A stretch of 64,000 bases of DNA from Cereibacter_A sp052244495 (GTDB lineage Bacteria > Pseudomonadota > Alphaproteobacteria > Rhodobacterales > Rhodobacteraceae), in assembly GCA_052244495.1 (NCBI GenBank), contig JBQPXH010000001.1. One strand, 5' to 3'. Below the pieces are notes generated by a model. It did not search any database. It was given only the letters and a program-made list of their open reading frames with translations, and was not told where the DNA came from. The number at the start of each line of letters is the position of its first letter. The stretch's first letter is position 1. Of this stretch, positions 44,908 through 53,934 are shown piece after piece. Made by a program: the position numbers and the translations under genes.

Positions 44908-44963
44908 CGGGCGGCGAGGACAGCGCTGCCGCTCCGACAGCACGGCGGTCGAAGGAGAGGATC

Positions 44964-46415
44964 ATGAGCACAGTCATCAGGAACGGAACGATCGTCACGG
45001 CCGATCTTACCTACAGGGCCGATGTGCGGATCGAGGGCGGTGTGATTACCGAAATCGGGCCGGATCTCGCAGGCGACGAGGTGCTGGACGCGACCGGCTG
45101 CTACGTGATGCCGGGAGGGATCGACCCGCATACCCATCTCGAGATGCCCTTCATGGGCACTTATTCCTCGGACGATTTCGAGAGTGGAACCCGGGCCGCG
45201 CTCGCGGGCGGCACGACGATGGTGGTCGATTTCGCGCTGCCTGCCCCCGGGCAGGGGCTGATGGATGCGCTCGCCATGTGGCACAACAAGTCGGGGCGCG
45301 CCAACTGCGACTATTCCTACCACATGGCGATCACCTGGTGGGGCGAGCAGGTCTTCGACGAGATGCAGGCGGTGGTTGATCAGGGGATCACCTCGTTCAA
45401 GCATTTCATGGCCTACAAGGGCGCCCTGATGGTGAACGACGACGAGCTCTATGCAAGCTTCCGTCGCTGCGCCGATCTGGGGGCGCTCGCCATGGTCCAT
45501 GCCGAGAACGGCGACGTGGTGGCCGAGCTTTCCGCGCGGCTGCTGGCCGAGGGCAATCGCGGGCCCGAGGCCCATGCCTACTCGCGCCCCCCGCAGGTCG
45601 AGGGCGAGGCCACGAACCGCGCCATCATGATCGCGGACATGGCGGGCGTGCCGCTCTATGTCGTGCACACCTCCTGCGAGGAGGCGCACGAGGCGATCCG
45701 GCGGGCGCGGATGCAGGGCAAGCGGGTCTGGGGCGAGCCGCTGATCCAGCACCTGACGCTGGACGAGAGCGAGTATTTCAACCCCGACTGGGACCATGCC
45801 GCCCGCCGGGTGATGAGCCCGCCCTTCCGCAACAAGCAGCATCAGGACTCGCTTTGGGCCGGGCTGCAGTCGGGGTCGCTCTCGGTCGTGGCGACCGATC
45901 ACTGCGCTTTCACGACGGATCAGAAGCGCTTCGGATTGAACGACTTTACCAAGATCCCCAATGGGACGGGAGGGCTCGAGGACCGGATGCCGATGCTCTG
46001 GACGCATGGCGTGAACACCGGACGTCTGACGCCGAACGAGTTCGTGGCCGTAACCTCGACCAATATCGCGAAGATCCTGAACTGCTACCCGAAGAAGGGC
46101 GCGGTGCTGGTGGGGGCGGATGCCGATCTCGTGGTCTGGGACCCGGAGAAGACCAAGGTGATCTCGGCAGGCTCGCAGCAGTCGGCGATCGACTACAACG
46201 TCTTCGAGGGCAAGGAGGTGAAGGGCCTGCCGCGCTTCACGCTGACCCGCGGCAAGGTCGCCGTGGCCGACGGCGAGATCCGCACCGAGGAAGGCCACGG
46301 GCAGTTCGTCGCGCGAGAGCCGCGCCCGGCGGTCAACCGCGCGCTCTCGGCCTGGAAGGAGCTGACGGCGCCGCGCGCGGTCGAGCGCTCCGGCATCCCG
46401 GCCACGGGGGTCTGA
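44964..46415 (+). CDS. hydA: Dihydropyrimidinase (D-hydantoinase)
   Basis: 483 residues. Amidohydrolase fold: metal ligands in GGIDPHTHLEMPF, the carboxylated Lys in SFKHFMAYKGALMV, His in YVVHTSCEEAHE and Asp in VVATDHCAF. It opens dihydrouracil to N-carbamoyl-beta-alanine, step two of the pathway. AAGGAGAGG precedes the ATG. The stop overlaps the ABC ATPase start (TGATG). Confidence 0.96.
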   Translation: MSTVIRNGTIVTADLTYRADVRIEGGVITEIGPDLAGDEVLDATGCYVMPGGIDPHTHLEMPFMGTYSSDDFESGTRAALAGGTTMVVDFALPAPGQGLMDALAMWHNKSGRANCDYSYHMAITWWGEQVFDEMQAVVDQGITSFKHFMAYKGALMVNDDELYASFRRCADLGALAMVHAENGDVVAELSARLLAEGNRGPEAHAYSRPPQVEGEATNRAIMIADMAGVPLYVVHTSCEEAHEAIRRARMQGKRVWGEPLIQHLTLDESEYFNPDWDHAARRVMSPPFRNKQHQDSLWAGLQSGSLSVVATDHCAFTTDQKRFGLNDFTKIPNGTGGLEDRMPMLWTHGVNTGRLTPNEFVAVTSTNIAKILNCYPKKGAVLVGADADLVVWDPEKTKVISAGSQQSAIDYNVFEGKEVKGLPRFTLTRGKVAVADGEIRTEEGHGQFVAREPRPAVNRALSAWKELTAPRAVERSGIPATGV

Positions 46416-47215
46416 TGGGAGACGCCCTTGCGAGTGGCCGGCCGGTGATCGAGGCGCGGGGCGTGGGCCTGACCTTCGCCACCGCGGACGGGCCGGTTCA
46501 TGCGTTGAAGGACGTGGACCTGAAGGTGATGAAGGGAGACTTCGTCTCCTTCATCGGCCCCTCGGGCTGCGGCAAGACTACCTTCCTGCGCGCGGTGGCG
46601 GCGCTCGAGCATCCCACCGAGGGCGAGTTGCGCGTGAACGGCATGACGCCCGAGGAGGCGCGCCGCCGCCGCGCCTATGGATATGTCTTTCAGGCGGCCG
46701 GGCTTTATCCCTGGCGCACCATCGCGGGCAACATCCGCCTGCCGCTGGAGATCATGGGATTTGCCCGCGACGAGCAGGAGCGGCGCGTGAAGGACGTGCT
46801 GCAGCTGGTCGAGCTGGAGGGCTTCGGGAAGAAATACCCCTGGCAGCTCTCGGGGGGCATGCAGCAGCGCGCCTCGATCGCGCGGGCGCTGGCCTTCGAT
46901 GCCGATATCCTGCTGATGGACGAGCCCTTCGGCGCGCTGGACGAGATCGTGCGCGACCGGCTGAACGAGGCGCTGCTGAAGCTCTGGGCGCGCACCGGCA
47001 AGACCATCGGCTTCGTGACCCATTCGATCCCTGAGGCGGTTTATCTTTCGACGCGGATCGTGGTGATGAGCCCGCGCCCGGGACGGATCACCGACGTGAT
47101 CGAAAGCCCGCTGCCGCGCGAGCGGCCGCTCGACATCCGCGACAGCCGCGAGTTCATCGAGATCGCCCATCGCGTCCGCGAGGGGCTTCGGGCGGGGCAT
47201 TCCTATGACGACTGA
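46415..47215 (+). CDS. ABC transporter ATP-binding protein (NitT/TauT type)
   Basis: 266 residues. Walker A GPSGCGKT is at 48-55, signature LSGGMQQRASIARAL, Walker B ILLMDEPFGALDE. It belongs to the nitrate/taurine/riboflavin-precursor group. Translationally coupled to hydA, so it probably powers import of a pyrimidine or dihydropyrimidine with the permeases and NMT1-type binding protein downstream. Confidence 0.92.
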   Translation: MGDALASGRPVIEARGVGLTFATADGPVHALKDVDLKVMKGDFVSFIGPSGCGKTTFLRAVAALEHPTEGELRVNGMTPEEARRRRAYGYVFQAAGLYPWRTIAGNIRLPLEIMGFARDEQERRVKDVLQLVELEGFGKKYPWQLSGGMQQRASIARALAFDADILLMDEPFGALDEIVRDRLNEALLKLWARTGKTIGFVTHSIPEAVYLSTRIVVMSPRPGRITDVIESPLPRERPLDIRDSREFIEIAHRVREGLRAGHSYDD

Positions 47216-47398
47216 GCGGCGGTGGGCGGGAAGAGACTTCGTGCAAATCGTGAATTCCGCCGCTGAGGGCATTGTCCGGATTGGGTTTTCGGTTCGTGCC
47301 ATCCCTCCGGGCCGTCAGTGTCCTGCACAATCCGTCGGCCACGAGCGCGCGGTCGGTGCCATTCGCCCGGTGAGACATCCCGCATCCGGAGCCGGCGC

Positions 47399-48262
47399 AT
47401 GAGGTCACTCGTTCCCGTCCTGACGGTCGTCGCCGTGATCGTGGCGCTCTGGTACGCCGCCTCGGTCGCGATGAACGCGCAATGGGTGCGCGACCAGGCG
47501 GCGCGCGCCGGCGAGGAGATCGGTCTTTCGGAGATCCTGCCCCGGACGATGAGCCAGGAACGCCCCGTCCTGCCCGCGCCGCATCAGGTGGCGAAGGGCC
47601 TCTGGGACGGCGTGGCCGGCCAGAAGATCACCTCGAAGCGCAGCCTCGTCTATCACGGCTGGATCACGCTGTCGGCCACGCTTCTGGGCTTCGGCATCGG
47701 CACCGGGCTCGGCATCCTGCTCGCGGTCGGCATCATCCACAACCGTGCCATGGATCAGAGCGTCATGCCCTGGGCCATCGCGAGCCAGACCATCCCGATC
47801 CTTGCGATCGCGCCGATGATCATCGTGGTGATGAACTCCATCGGCGTCTCGGGGCTTCTGCCGAAGGCGGTTATCTCGGCCTATCTCAGCTTCTTCCCGG
47901 TGGTCGTCGGCATGGTGAAGGGGCTGCGCAGTCCCGACGCGATGCAGCTCGACCTGCTCTCCACCTACAACGCGAGCCGGTCGCAGGCCTTCTGGAAGCT
48001 GCGGCTGCCGGCCTCGCTGCCCTATCTCTTCGCTTCGCTGAAGGTCGGGATCGCGGCGAGCCTCGTCGGCGCCATCGTGGGCGAGCTTCCCACCGGCGCG
48101 GTTGCGGGCCTCGGCGCACGGCTGCTGTCGGGGAGCTATTACGGGCAGACGATCCAGATCTGGTCGGCGCTCTTTGCGGCTGCCGTGGTGGCTGCGGCGC
48201 TGGTGGGGATCGTGGGCGCGATTCAGGCACAGGTGCTGCGGCGGATGGGGATGGCGCGATGA
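47399..48262 (+). CDS. ABC transporter permease (NitT/TauT type)
   Basis: 287 residues from the ATG at 47399 (MRSLVPVLTVV). It has an extra N-terminal membrane helix and periplasmic stretch before the core, and an EAA loop LLSTYNASRSQAFWKLRLPASLPY. A 183-nt gap separates it from the ATPase gene, unusual in this tight operon. It overlaps the next permease gene (ATGA). Confidence 0.88.
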   Translation: MRSLVPVLTVVAVIVALWYAASVAMNAQWVRDQAARAGEEIGLSEILPRTMSQERPVLPAPHQVAKGLWDGVAGQKITSKRSLVYHGWITLSATLLGFGIGTGLGILLAVGIIHNRAMDQSVMPWAIASQTIPILAIAPMIIVVMNSIGVSGLLPKAVISAYLSFFPVVVGMVKGLRSPDAMQLDLLSTYNASRSQAFWKLRLPASLPYLFASLKVGIAASLVGAIVGELPTGAVAGLGARLLSGSYYGQTIQIWSALFAAAVVAAALVGIVGAIQAQVLRRMGMAR

Positions 48263-49110
48263 CGCTGGTCTTCCTCGCCCTTGTCGTCTGGGTGGTGACG
48301 CTGGTCCTGAACGTGCGGATCTCTCACACCGATTTCTCGACGCGCCGCTTCGGGCGGCTCTTGGTGCCGGCGATCTTCGGGCTCACCATCCTCGTGGTCT
48401 GGGAGCTTCTGGTGCGCGGGCTCGAGGTGCCCTCGGTGATCCTTCCGCCGCCCTCGGCCATCGGCGCACGGATCGCCCGCAGCCTGCCGGTGCTCTGGGG
48501 AGATTTCGTGCAGACCTTCGTGAAGGGCGCGCTCTCGGGCTGGATCATCGGCTGCGGCGCGGCGGTCGTGACCGCCATCGCCATCGACCGCTCGCCCTTC
48601 CTGCAGAGGGGCCTCCTGCCCGTGGGCAACTTCGTGGCGGCGCTGCCCATCGTGGGGATCGCACCGATCCTCGTCATGTGGTTCGGCTTCGACTGGCAGT
48701 CCAAGGCCGCTGTCGTGGTGGTCATGGTCTTCTTCCCCGTGCTCGTGAACACGGTCGAGGGGCTCGCGGCCACCGACCGGATGCAGCGCGACCTGATGAA
48801 GACCTACAGCGCGAGCTACGTGCAGTCGCTTCTGAAGCTGCGGCTGCCGGCGGCGATGCCCTTCATCTTCAACGGACTGAAGATCGCGACGACGCTCGCG
48901 CTTATCGGTGCCATCGTCGCCGAATTCTTCGGCAGCCCGATCCGCGGCATGGGCTTCCGGATCTCGACCGAGGTGGGCCGGCTCGGGCTCGACATGGTCT
49001 GGGCCGAGATTGCTGTTGCGGCCCTTGCAGGCTCGGCCTTCTATGGGGCGGTCGCGCTGGTCGAGCGCGGGGTGACCTTCTGGCACCCGTCCCAACGACG
49101 TCAACGATAG
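48259..49110 (+). CDS. ABC transporter permease (NitT/TauT type)
   Basis: 283 residues from the ATG overlapping the preceding stop. EAA loop LMKTYSASYVQSLLKLRLPAAMPF is similar to that of the partner, suggesting gene duplication. Together they would form a heterodimeric channel. Confidence 0.88.
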   Translation: MTLVFLALVVWVVTLVLNVRISHTDFSTRRFGRLLVPAIFGLTILVVWELLVRGLEVPSVILPPPSAIGARIARSLPVLWGDFVQTFVKGALSGWIIGCGAAVVTAIAIDRSPFLQRGLLPVGNFVAALPIVGIAPILVMWFGFDWQSKAAVVVVMVFFPVLVNTVEGLAATDRMQRDLMKTYSASYVQSLLKLRLPAAMPFIFNGLKIATTLALIGAIVAEFFGSPIRGMGFRISTEVGRLGLDMVWAEIAVAALAGSAFYGAVALVERGVTFWHPSQRRQR

Positions 49111-49139
49111 CCCCGAAGGGGCACAACATGGAGGTAACG

Positions 49140-50120
49140 ATGAAAGGACTGCTGACCGGAGCCGCGCTTCTCGCGCTCGCCGCCGGCACGGCTTCGGCCG
49201 AGGAGGTGACACTTCAGCTCAAGTGGGTGACGCAGGCCCAGTTCGCGGGCTACTACGTCGCCCTCGATCAGGGCTTCTACGAGGAAGAGGGGCTCGAGGT
49301 CACGATCAAGCCGGGCGGCCCGGACATCGCGCCGGTGCAGGTGCTGCTGGGCGGCGGGGCGGATGTCATGGTCGACTGGATGCCCTCGGCGCTCGCCGCG
49401 CGCGAGCAGGGGGCCGACATCGTGAACATCGCCCAGCCGTTCAAGAGCTCGGGGATGATGCTGACCTGCCTGAAGGAATCCGGCGTCGCCGCGCCCGAGG
49501 ACTTCAAGGGCAAGACGCTGGGCGTCTGGTTCGGCGGCAACGAATATCCCTTCCTCAACTGGATGTCGAAGCTCGGCCTGCCGACCGATGGCTCGCCCGA
49601 GGGCGTGACGGTGCTGAAGCAGGGCTTCAACGTCGATCCGCTGCTGCAGAAGCAGGCGGCCTGCATCTCGACCATGACCTACAACGAATACTGGCAGGTC
49701 ATCGACGCAGGGCTAGCGCCCGAGGATCTCGTGACCTTCAAGTACGAGGATCAGGGCGTGGCGACGCTGGAGGACGGGCTCTACGTCATGGCCGACAAGC
49801 TGAAGGATCCGGCCTTCGTCGAGACCATGGCCAAGTTCGTGCGCGCCTCGATGAAGGGCTGGAAATGGGCCGAGGAAAACCCGGACGACGCGGCGATGAT
49901 CGTGCTCGACAACGATGACACGGGCGCGCAGACCGAGAGCCACCAGAAGCGGATGATGGGCGAGGTCGCCAAGCTCACGGCAGGCTCGAACGGCGCGCTG
50001 GACGAGGGCGACTACCAGCGCACCGTGGCCACGCTGATGGGCGGCGGCTCTGACCCGGTCATCTCGCAGGAGCCGGTCGGCGCCTGGACGCACGAGATCA
50101 CGGACAAGGCGCTGAACTGA
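49140..50120 (+). CDS. ABC transporter substrate-binding protein, NMT1/THI5-like
   Basis: 326 residues. The ATG at 49140 follows GGAGGT by 4 nt, better than the ATG at 49128. The signal peptide is cleaved after ASA (about residue 20). The mature start VTLQLKWVTQAQFAGYYVALDQGFYEEEGL is the NMT1/THI5 signature, a family that binds pyrimidines and their precursors. Last gene of the hydA-ABC operon. Pyrimidine base or dihydropyrimidine is the likely ligand. Confidence 0.9.
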   Translation: MKGLLTGAALLALAAGTASAEEVTLQLKWVTQAQFAGYYVALDQGFYEEEGLEVTIKPGGPDIAPVQVLLGGGADVMVDWMPSALAAREQGADIVNIAQPFKSSGMMLTCLKESGVAAPEDFKGKTLGVWFGGNEYPFLNWMSKLGLPTDGSPEGVTVLKQGFNVDPLLQKQAACISTMTYNEYWQVIDAGLAPEDLVTFKYEDQGVATLEDGLYVMADKLKDPAFVETMAKFVRASMKGWKWAEENPDDAAMIVLDNDDTGAQTESHQKRMMGEVAKLTAGSNGALDEGDYQRTVATLMGGGSDPVISQEPVGAWTHEITDKALN

Positions 50121-50128
50121 GCGCAGCA

Positions 50129-50151
50129 GGGGCGCGCCGGTGGCGCGTCCC
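50129..50151 (+). terminator. Hairpin after the pyrimidine ABC operon
   Basis: 10-bp stem GGGGCGCGCC/GGCGCGTCCC with one G-T pair and a 3-nt loop, 8 nt after the stop. No T-run follows. Confidence 0.55.
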
Positions 50152-50330
50152 TCGCCATCGCCCGCCGCGTGCCTTCCGGTGCCGTTCCGCAAGGGCCATG
50201 GCCTTTCCGCCGCCGTATCGGCGCGGTCTCGAAAACGGCAGCGGCATATGCGCGGCCCGCTCGTCAGAGCACCCGGCGGAGGCGCCGCGGCGGCTGGCCC
50301 ATGGCCGCCTGCCGGACCGGCATGCCGCTG

Positions 50331-51731
50331 CTACGGCAGCAGCTTGCCCGGGTTGAGGATCCCCTTCGGATCGAGCGCCTGCTTCATGGCCCGCATCGCG
50401 CCGAGAGCGGCACCGTGCTGCGCCTCCATCTTGCCGATCTTGCCCATGCCGATGCCGTGCTCGCCCGAGACGACGCCACCAAGCCTGAGGGCAAGGTCGG
50501 ACAGCAGGTCGGTGAACTCCTTCACCCGCTTCATCTCGGCCGCATCCTCGGGGTCCACGAGGATGCCGCAGTGGAAGTTGCCGTCGCCGACATGGCCCAC
50601 GATGGCCTGCACGAGGCCGCGCGCATGTCCCTCCTCCTGCGCCACGGCGACGGCTTCGGCCAGGGCCGAGATCGGCACGCAGACGTCGGTCGAGACGGTC
50701 CGCGCCCCGGGCCGCAGCATCCGCGTCGCGTGATGCGCGTTGTGGCGCATGGACCAGAGGGCGCGCCGCTCTTCCGGCTGGCGGGACCAGCGGAAGGCCT
50801 GTCCACCATGCTCGGCGGCGATCTCCCCGAAGAGCGTCGCGGTCTCCGCGACCCCGCTTTCGGTGCCGTGGAATTCGACGAAGAGATGAGGTTCCTCCGG
50901 CAGGCCCGCTCCGGCATGGAGGTTGAAGCCGCGCACCATCATCCCGTCCACGAGCTCGATCCGCGCCACCGGCAGGCCCATCTGGATCGTGGCGACGACG
51001 GTCGCGACGGCCTCGGCCACCGAGGGGAAGCGGCAGATCGCGGCCGATTGCGCATCGGGCTGGCCGAAGAGACGCAGCGTGAGCTCGGTGATGATGCCGA
51101 GAGTGCCTTCCGACCCCACGAAAAGATGGGTGAGGTCGTAGCCGGTGGCCGATTTCCGGGCGCGGCTGCCGGTGCGGATCACCGTGCCGCAGGCCTGCAC
51201 CACCTCGAGCGCCAGAACAGCCTCGCGCATCGTGCCGTAGCGGACGGCCGTGGTGCCCGAGGCGCGGGTCGCGGCCATCCCGCCCAGCGTGGCATTGGCG
51301 CCGGGATCGACGGGGAAGAAGAGGCCCGTGTCGCGCAGATGGGCATTCAGCGCCTCGCGCGTGACGCCGGGCTGCACCACCGCGTCGAGGTCTTCGGCGT
51401 GGACGGACAGGACCCGGTCCATCCCGGTCAGGTCCAGCGCGACCCCGCCCCGGATCGCCAGGTGGTGCCCTTCCAGCGACGAGCGCGCGCCCTGCGCCAC
51501 CACGGGCGTGCCGGAGGCATGGCAGATCGCGAGGATGCGCGAGACCTCGGAGGTGGAGAGGGGACGCGCCACCGCATCGGGCAGCGCCGCCGGATACCAC
51601 GCCTCGTTTTCGGCATGCTGCGCGCGTGTGGCCTGCGAGGTCAGGAGCCGCTCGCCCAGAAACTCGTGCAGCGCGTGGAGCGGCGCCTCTGCGCCGTCCG
51701 GGCTCAGGGTCTGGGTCGCGGAGTGGGTCAT
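50331..51731 (-). CDS. FAD-linked oxidase, D-lactate dehydrogenase/glycolate oxidase GlcD type
   Basis: 466 residues. The PCMH-type FAD domain (VVAQGARSSLEGHHLAIRGGVALD; PGANATLGGMAATRASGTTAVRYGTMRE) is followed by the C-terminal domain with GHVGDGNFHCGI and GEHGIGMGK. It oxidises a D-2-hydroxy acid, passing electrons to cytochrome c or quinone. There is no GlcE/GlcF partner nearby, so a single-subunit D-lactate dehydrogenase is most likely. Followed at a distance by the minus-strand hydroxyacid dehydrogenase. Confidence 0.88.
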   Translation of the reverse strand: MTHSATQTLSPDGAEAPLHALHEFLGERLLTSQATRAQHAENEAWYPAALPDAVARPLSTSEVSRILAICHASGTPVVAQGARSSLEGHHLAIRGGVALDLTGMDRVLSVHAEDLDAVVQPGVTREALNAHLRDTGLFFPVDPGANATLGGMAATRASGTTAVRYGTMREAVLALEVVQACGTVIRTGSRARKSATGYDLTHLFVGSEGTLGIITELTLRLFGQPDAQSAAICRFPSVAEAVATVVATIQMGLPVARIELVDGMMVRGFNLHAGAGLPEEPHLFVEFHGTESGVAETATLFGEIAAEHGGQAFRWSRQPEERRALWSMRHNAHHATRMLRPGARTVSTDVCVPISALAEAVAVAQEEGHARGLVQAIVGHVGDGNFHCGILVDPEDAAEMKRVKEFTDLLSDLALRLGGVVSGEHGIGMGKIGKMEAQHGAALGAMRAMKQALDPKGILNPGKLLP

Positions 51732-52009
51732 GTCGGTTCTCCTGAGGCGCTCCGCAGCCGTCGCGCGGCGCCACCAGAGCGCAGCGGAAGAGCCGGGTCA
51801 ACCTCCTGCTCCGGCCCGGTGCCCGGGCTTCGCCGTCTGGACGTGCCGCGGGTGGCCGTCGTGCTGCGCATCAGCAGGTGGCCGATACCGCGATCCGCCA
51901 CCTTCCACGGCGAAAAGCTCTTTAACTTAGGGAAAAGCGCCGAGACGACGCGGCAAGGACTTCCCTTGAGACGTCACACGATGAGAGGGGGCGCTGCGTT
52001 CCGTGGCCT

Positions 52010-52951
52010 CTATGTCACGGGCGTCAGGAGCGGCTCACCCCTCAAGTAAGCCGCGATATTGGCGCGCTGCAACTCGCCCATCGCGCGGCGGGTCTCGACG
52101 GTGCCGGAGCCCTGGTGCGGCTGAAGGATGACGTTCGGAAGCGTGAGGAAGCGCGGGTCGATGTCCGGCTCGTTGCGGAACACGTCGAGCGCCGCGCCGA
52201 TGCGGCCGGCCTCGAGAGCATCGAGAAGAGCCGCCTCGTCCACGGTCGAGCCCCGCGAGATATTCACCAGCACCGCGTCCTGCGGCATGCAGGCGATGAC
52301 CTCGGCCGAGATGTAGTCCTGCGTCGCGGCCCCGCCGACCAGAGCCACCACGAGCCAGTCGACCTCGGCGGCGAGGCCCTCGGGCGTCGCATGGAATGTC
52401 CATCCCGCCGGCACGTCCTTCGCGCTGCGTGCGTGGTAGTGGATCTCCATGCCGAAGGCCACGAGCCTGTCCGCGATGCTGCGACCGATCCGGCCGAGGC
52501 CCATGATCCCGGCGCGGCCGCCCGAAAACTTTCGGTTCAGGGGGAAGTCGCCGCCCGGCCAGCGGCCCTCGCGCACGAAGCGGTCGCCCGCGGGGATGCA
52601 GCGGCAGTGGGCGAGCATCATGGCAAGCGCCGTGTCGGCGACGTCGTCGTTCAGGACGTCGGGTGTGTTGGTCACCCGGATGCCGCGATCACGAGCGGCC
52701 TCGATGTTGATCGCGTCGTAGCCCACGCCGAAGTTCGAGATCAGGCCCAGGTTCGGAAGCAGGTCCATCTCGGCGGCGCCGAAGGACGCGCCGCTCTTGT
52801 AGGCCACGGCAACGGCCTCGTTCCGAAGGGCGGGATCGAGCGACGCAAGATCGGCGAGACGCGCGATCGTGGCCAGAGCGTAGTCCCTCGACATCGCCTC
52901 GCTGTCCCAGTCCGGGTAGGAGCCCACCGCGATTACCCGTTTCCGTTCCAT
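52010..52951 (-). CDS. NAD(P)-dependent D-2-hydroxyacid dehydrogenase (hydroxypyruvate/glyoxylate reductase-like)
   Basis: 313 residues. The nucleotide-binding motif GLGRIGRSIADRL lies near 150, the catalytic Arg in NISRGSTVDEAAL near 233, Glu in the following helix and His in PHQGSGT near 285. It reduces a 2-keto acid to the D-hydroxy acid. It is divergent from the SDR gene with a 224-nt gap containing a palindrome. Exact substrate unknown. Confidence 0.88.
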   Translation of the reverse strand: MERKRVIAVGSYPDWDSEAMSRDYALATIARLADLASLDPALRNEAVAVAYKSGASFGAAEMDLLPNLGLISNFGVGYDAINIEAARDRGIRVTNTPDVLNDDVADTALAMMLAHCRCIPAGDRFVREGRWPGGDFPLNRKFSGGRAGIMGLGRIGRSIADRLVAFGMEIHYHARSAKDVPAGWTFHATPEGLAAEVDWLVVALVGGAATQDYISAEVIACMPQDAVLVNISRGSTVDEAALLDALEAGRIGAALDVFRNEPDIDPRFLTLPNVILQPHQGSGTVETRRAMGELQRANIAAYLRGEPLLTPVT

Positions 52952-53122
52952 CCTGTCTCCTTTCGCCCGTGCCGTGCCGCCTGCAGGCGGTGCCGGGCAA
53001 GGCTGTCACATCGGGAAAGCGGGGACCAGCCCGGGACGCATCGTGCTTCCGGCTGGTGCCGGGCGAGGGCGAGGGCCCCGTCCGGCACGGGCCGTCGCGG
53101 CGCGCGGGTCGCAGCGGGCTTG

Positions 53123-53137
53123 TTCTCGCATCGAGAA
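53123..53137. promoter_or_regulatory. Palindrome upstream of the SDR-FAH operon
   Basis: TTCTCG-CAT-CGAGAA has perfect 6-nt arms, 39 nt before the SDR start, and sits in the divergent region with the hydroxyacid dehydrogenase. It looks like a repressor or activator site; the regulator is not evident. Confidence 0.45.
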
Positions 53138-53175
53138 TGCTCTTTTGTGAGGCCGGAGCAGGGAGGGAGGCTTCG

Positions 53176-53925
53176 ATGAGCGAGGGCGGCGGCCGGCTGG
53201 CCGGGAAGCGCGCGCTGGTGACGGCGGCAGGTCAGGGGATCGGTCGGGCCTCGGCACTGGCCATGGCCCGCGAAGGGGCAGAGGTGCTCGCCACCGACAT
53301 CAACGAGGCTGCGCTCGGCGAACTCGCGGAGGCGGGACTCGAGGTGCGCCGCCTCGACGTCCGCGACCCGTCCTCCATCGCAGCGGCGGTCGAGGCGGCC
53401 GGACCTGTCGACGTGCTCTTCAACTGCGCGGGTTTCGTGGCCGCGGGGACGATCCTCGACTGCGACGAGGACAGCTGGGAGTTTTCGGTCGGGCTGAACC
53501 TCACCGGCATGTACCGGATGTGCCGCGCCTTCCTGCCGGGCATGATCGAGGGAGGCGGCGGGTCGATCATCAACATGGCGTCCGTCGTCTCGGCCGCGAT
53601 CGCCGCTCCGAACCGGTTCGTCTACGGCACCACGAAGGCGGGTGTCGTGGGCCTGACGAAATCCATCGCGGCCGATTTCATCGGGCAGGGCATCCGCTGC
53701 AACGCGATCTGCCCCGGTACCGTCGAGAGCCCCTCGCTCGAGGAGAGGCTCCGTGCCACCGGCGACTACGAGGCCGCCCGTCGGGCCTTCGTGGCCCGCC
53801 AGCCCATCGGCCGCATCGGCCGCCCCGAGGAGATCGCGGCGCTCGTCGTCTATCTCGCCTCGGACGAATCCGCCTATACCACCGGGGTCGCCCATGTCAT
53901 CGACGGGGGCTGGTCCAACATCTGA
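53176..53925 (+). CDS. Short-chain dehydrogenase/reductase, 2-keto-3-deoxy-L-fuconate dehydrogenase-like
   Basis: 249 residues from the ATG preceded by GGGAGGGAGG. NAD motif TAAGQGIGRA is near 17-26, NCAG near 80, catalytic Ser in the NMASVVS region and YxxxK in YGTTK. The next gene is an FAH hydrolase 9 nt downstream. That pair is the known end of the L-fucose/L-rhamnose non-phosphorylated pathway: oxidation to a 2,4-diketo-3-deoxy acid and then cleavage. Other SDR substrates are possible. Confidence 0.8.
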   Translation: MSEGGGRLAGKRALVTAAGQGIGRASALAMAREGAEVLATDINEAALGELAEAGLEVRRLDVRDPSSIAAAVEAAGPVDVLFNCAGFVAAGTILDCDEDSWEFSVGLNLTGMYRMCRAFLPGMIEGGGGSIINMASVVSAAIAAPNRFVYGTTKAGVVGLTKSIAADFIGQGIRCNAICPGTVESPSLEERLRATGDYEAARRAFVARQPIGRIGRPEEIAALVVYLASDESAYTTGVAHVIDGGWSNI

Positions 53926-53934
53926 GGAGACGCC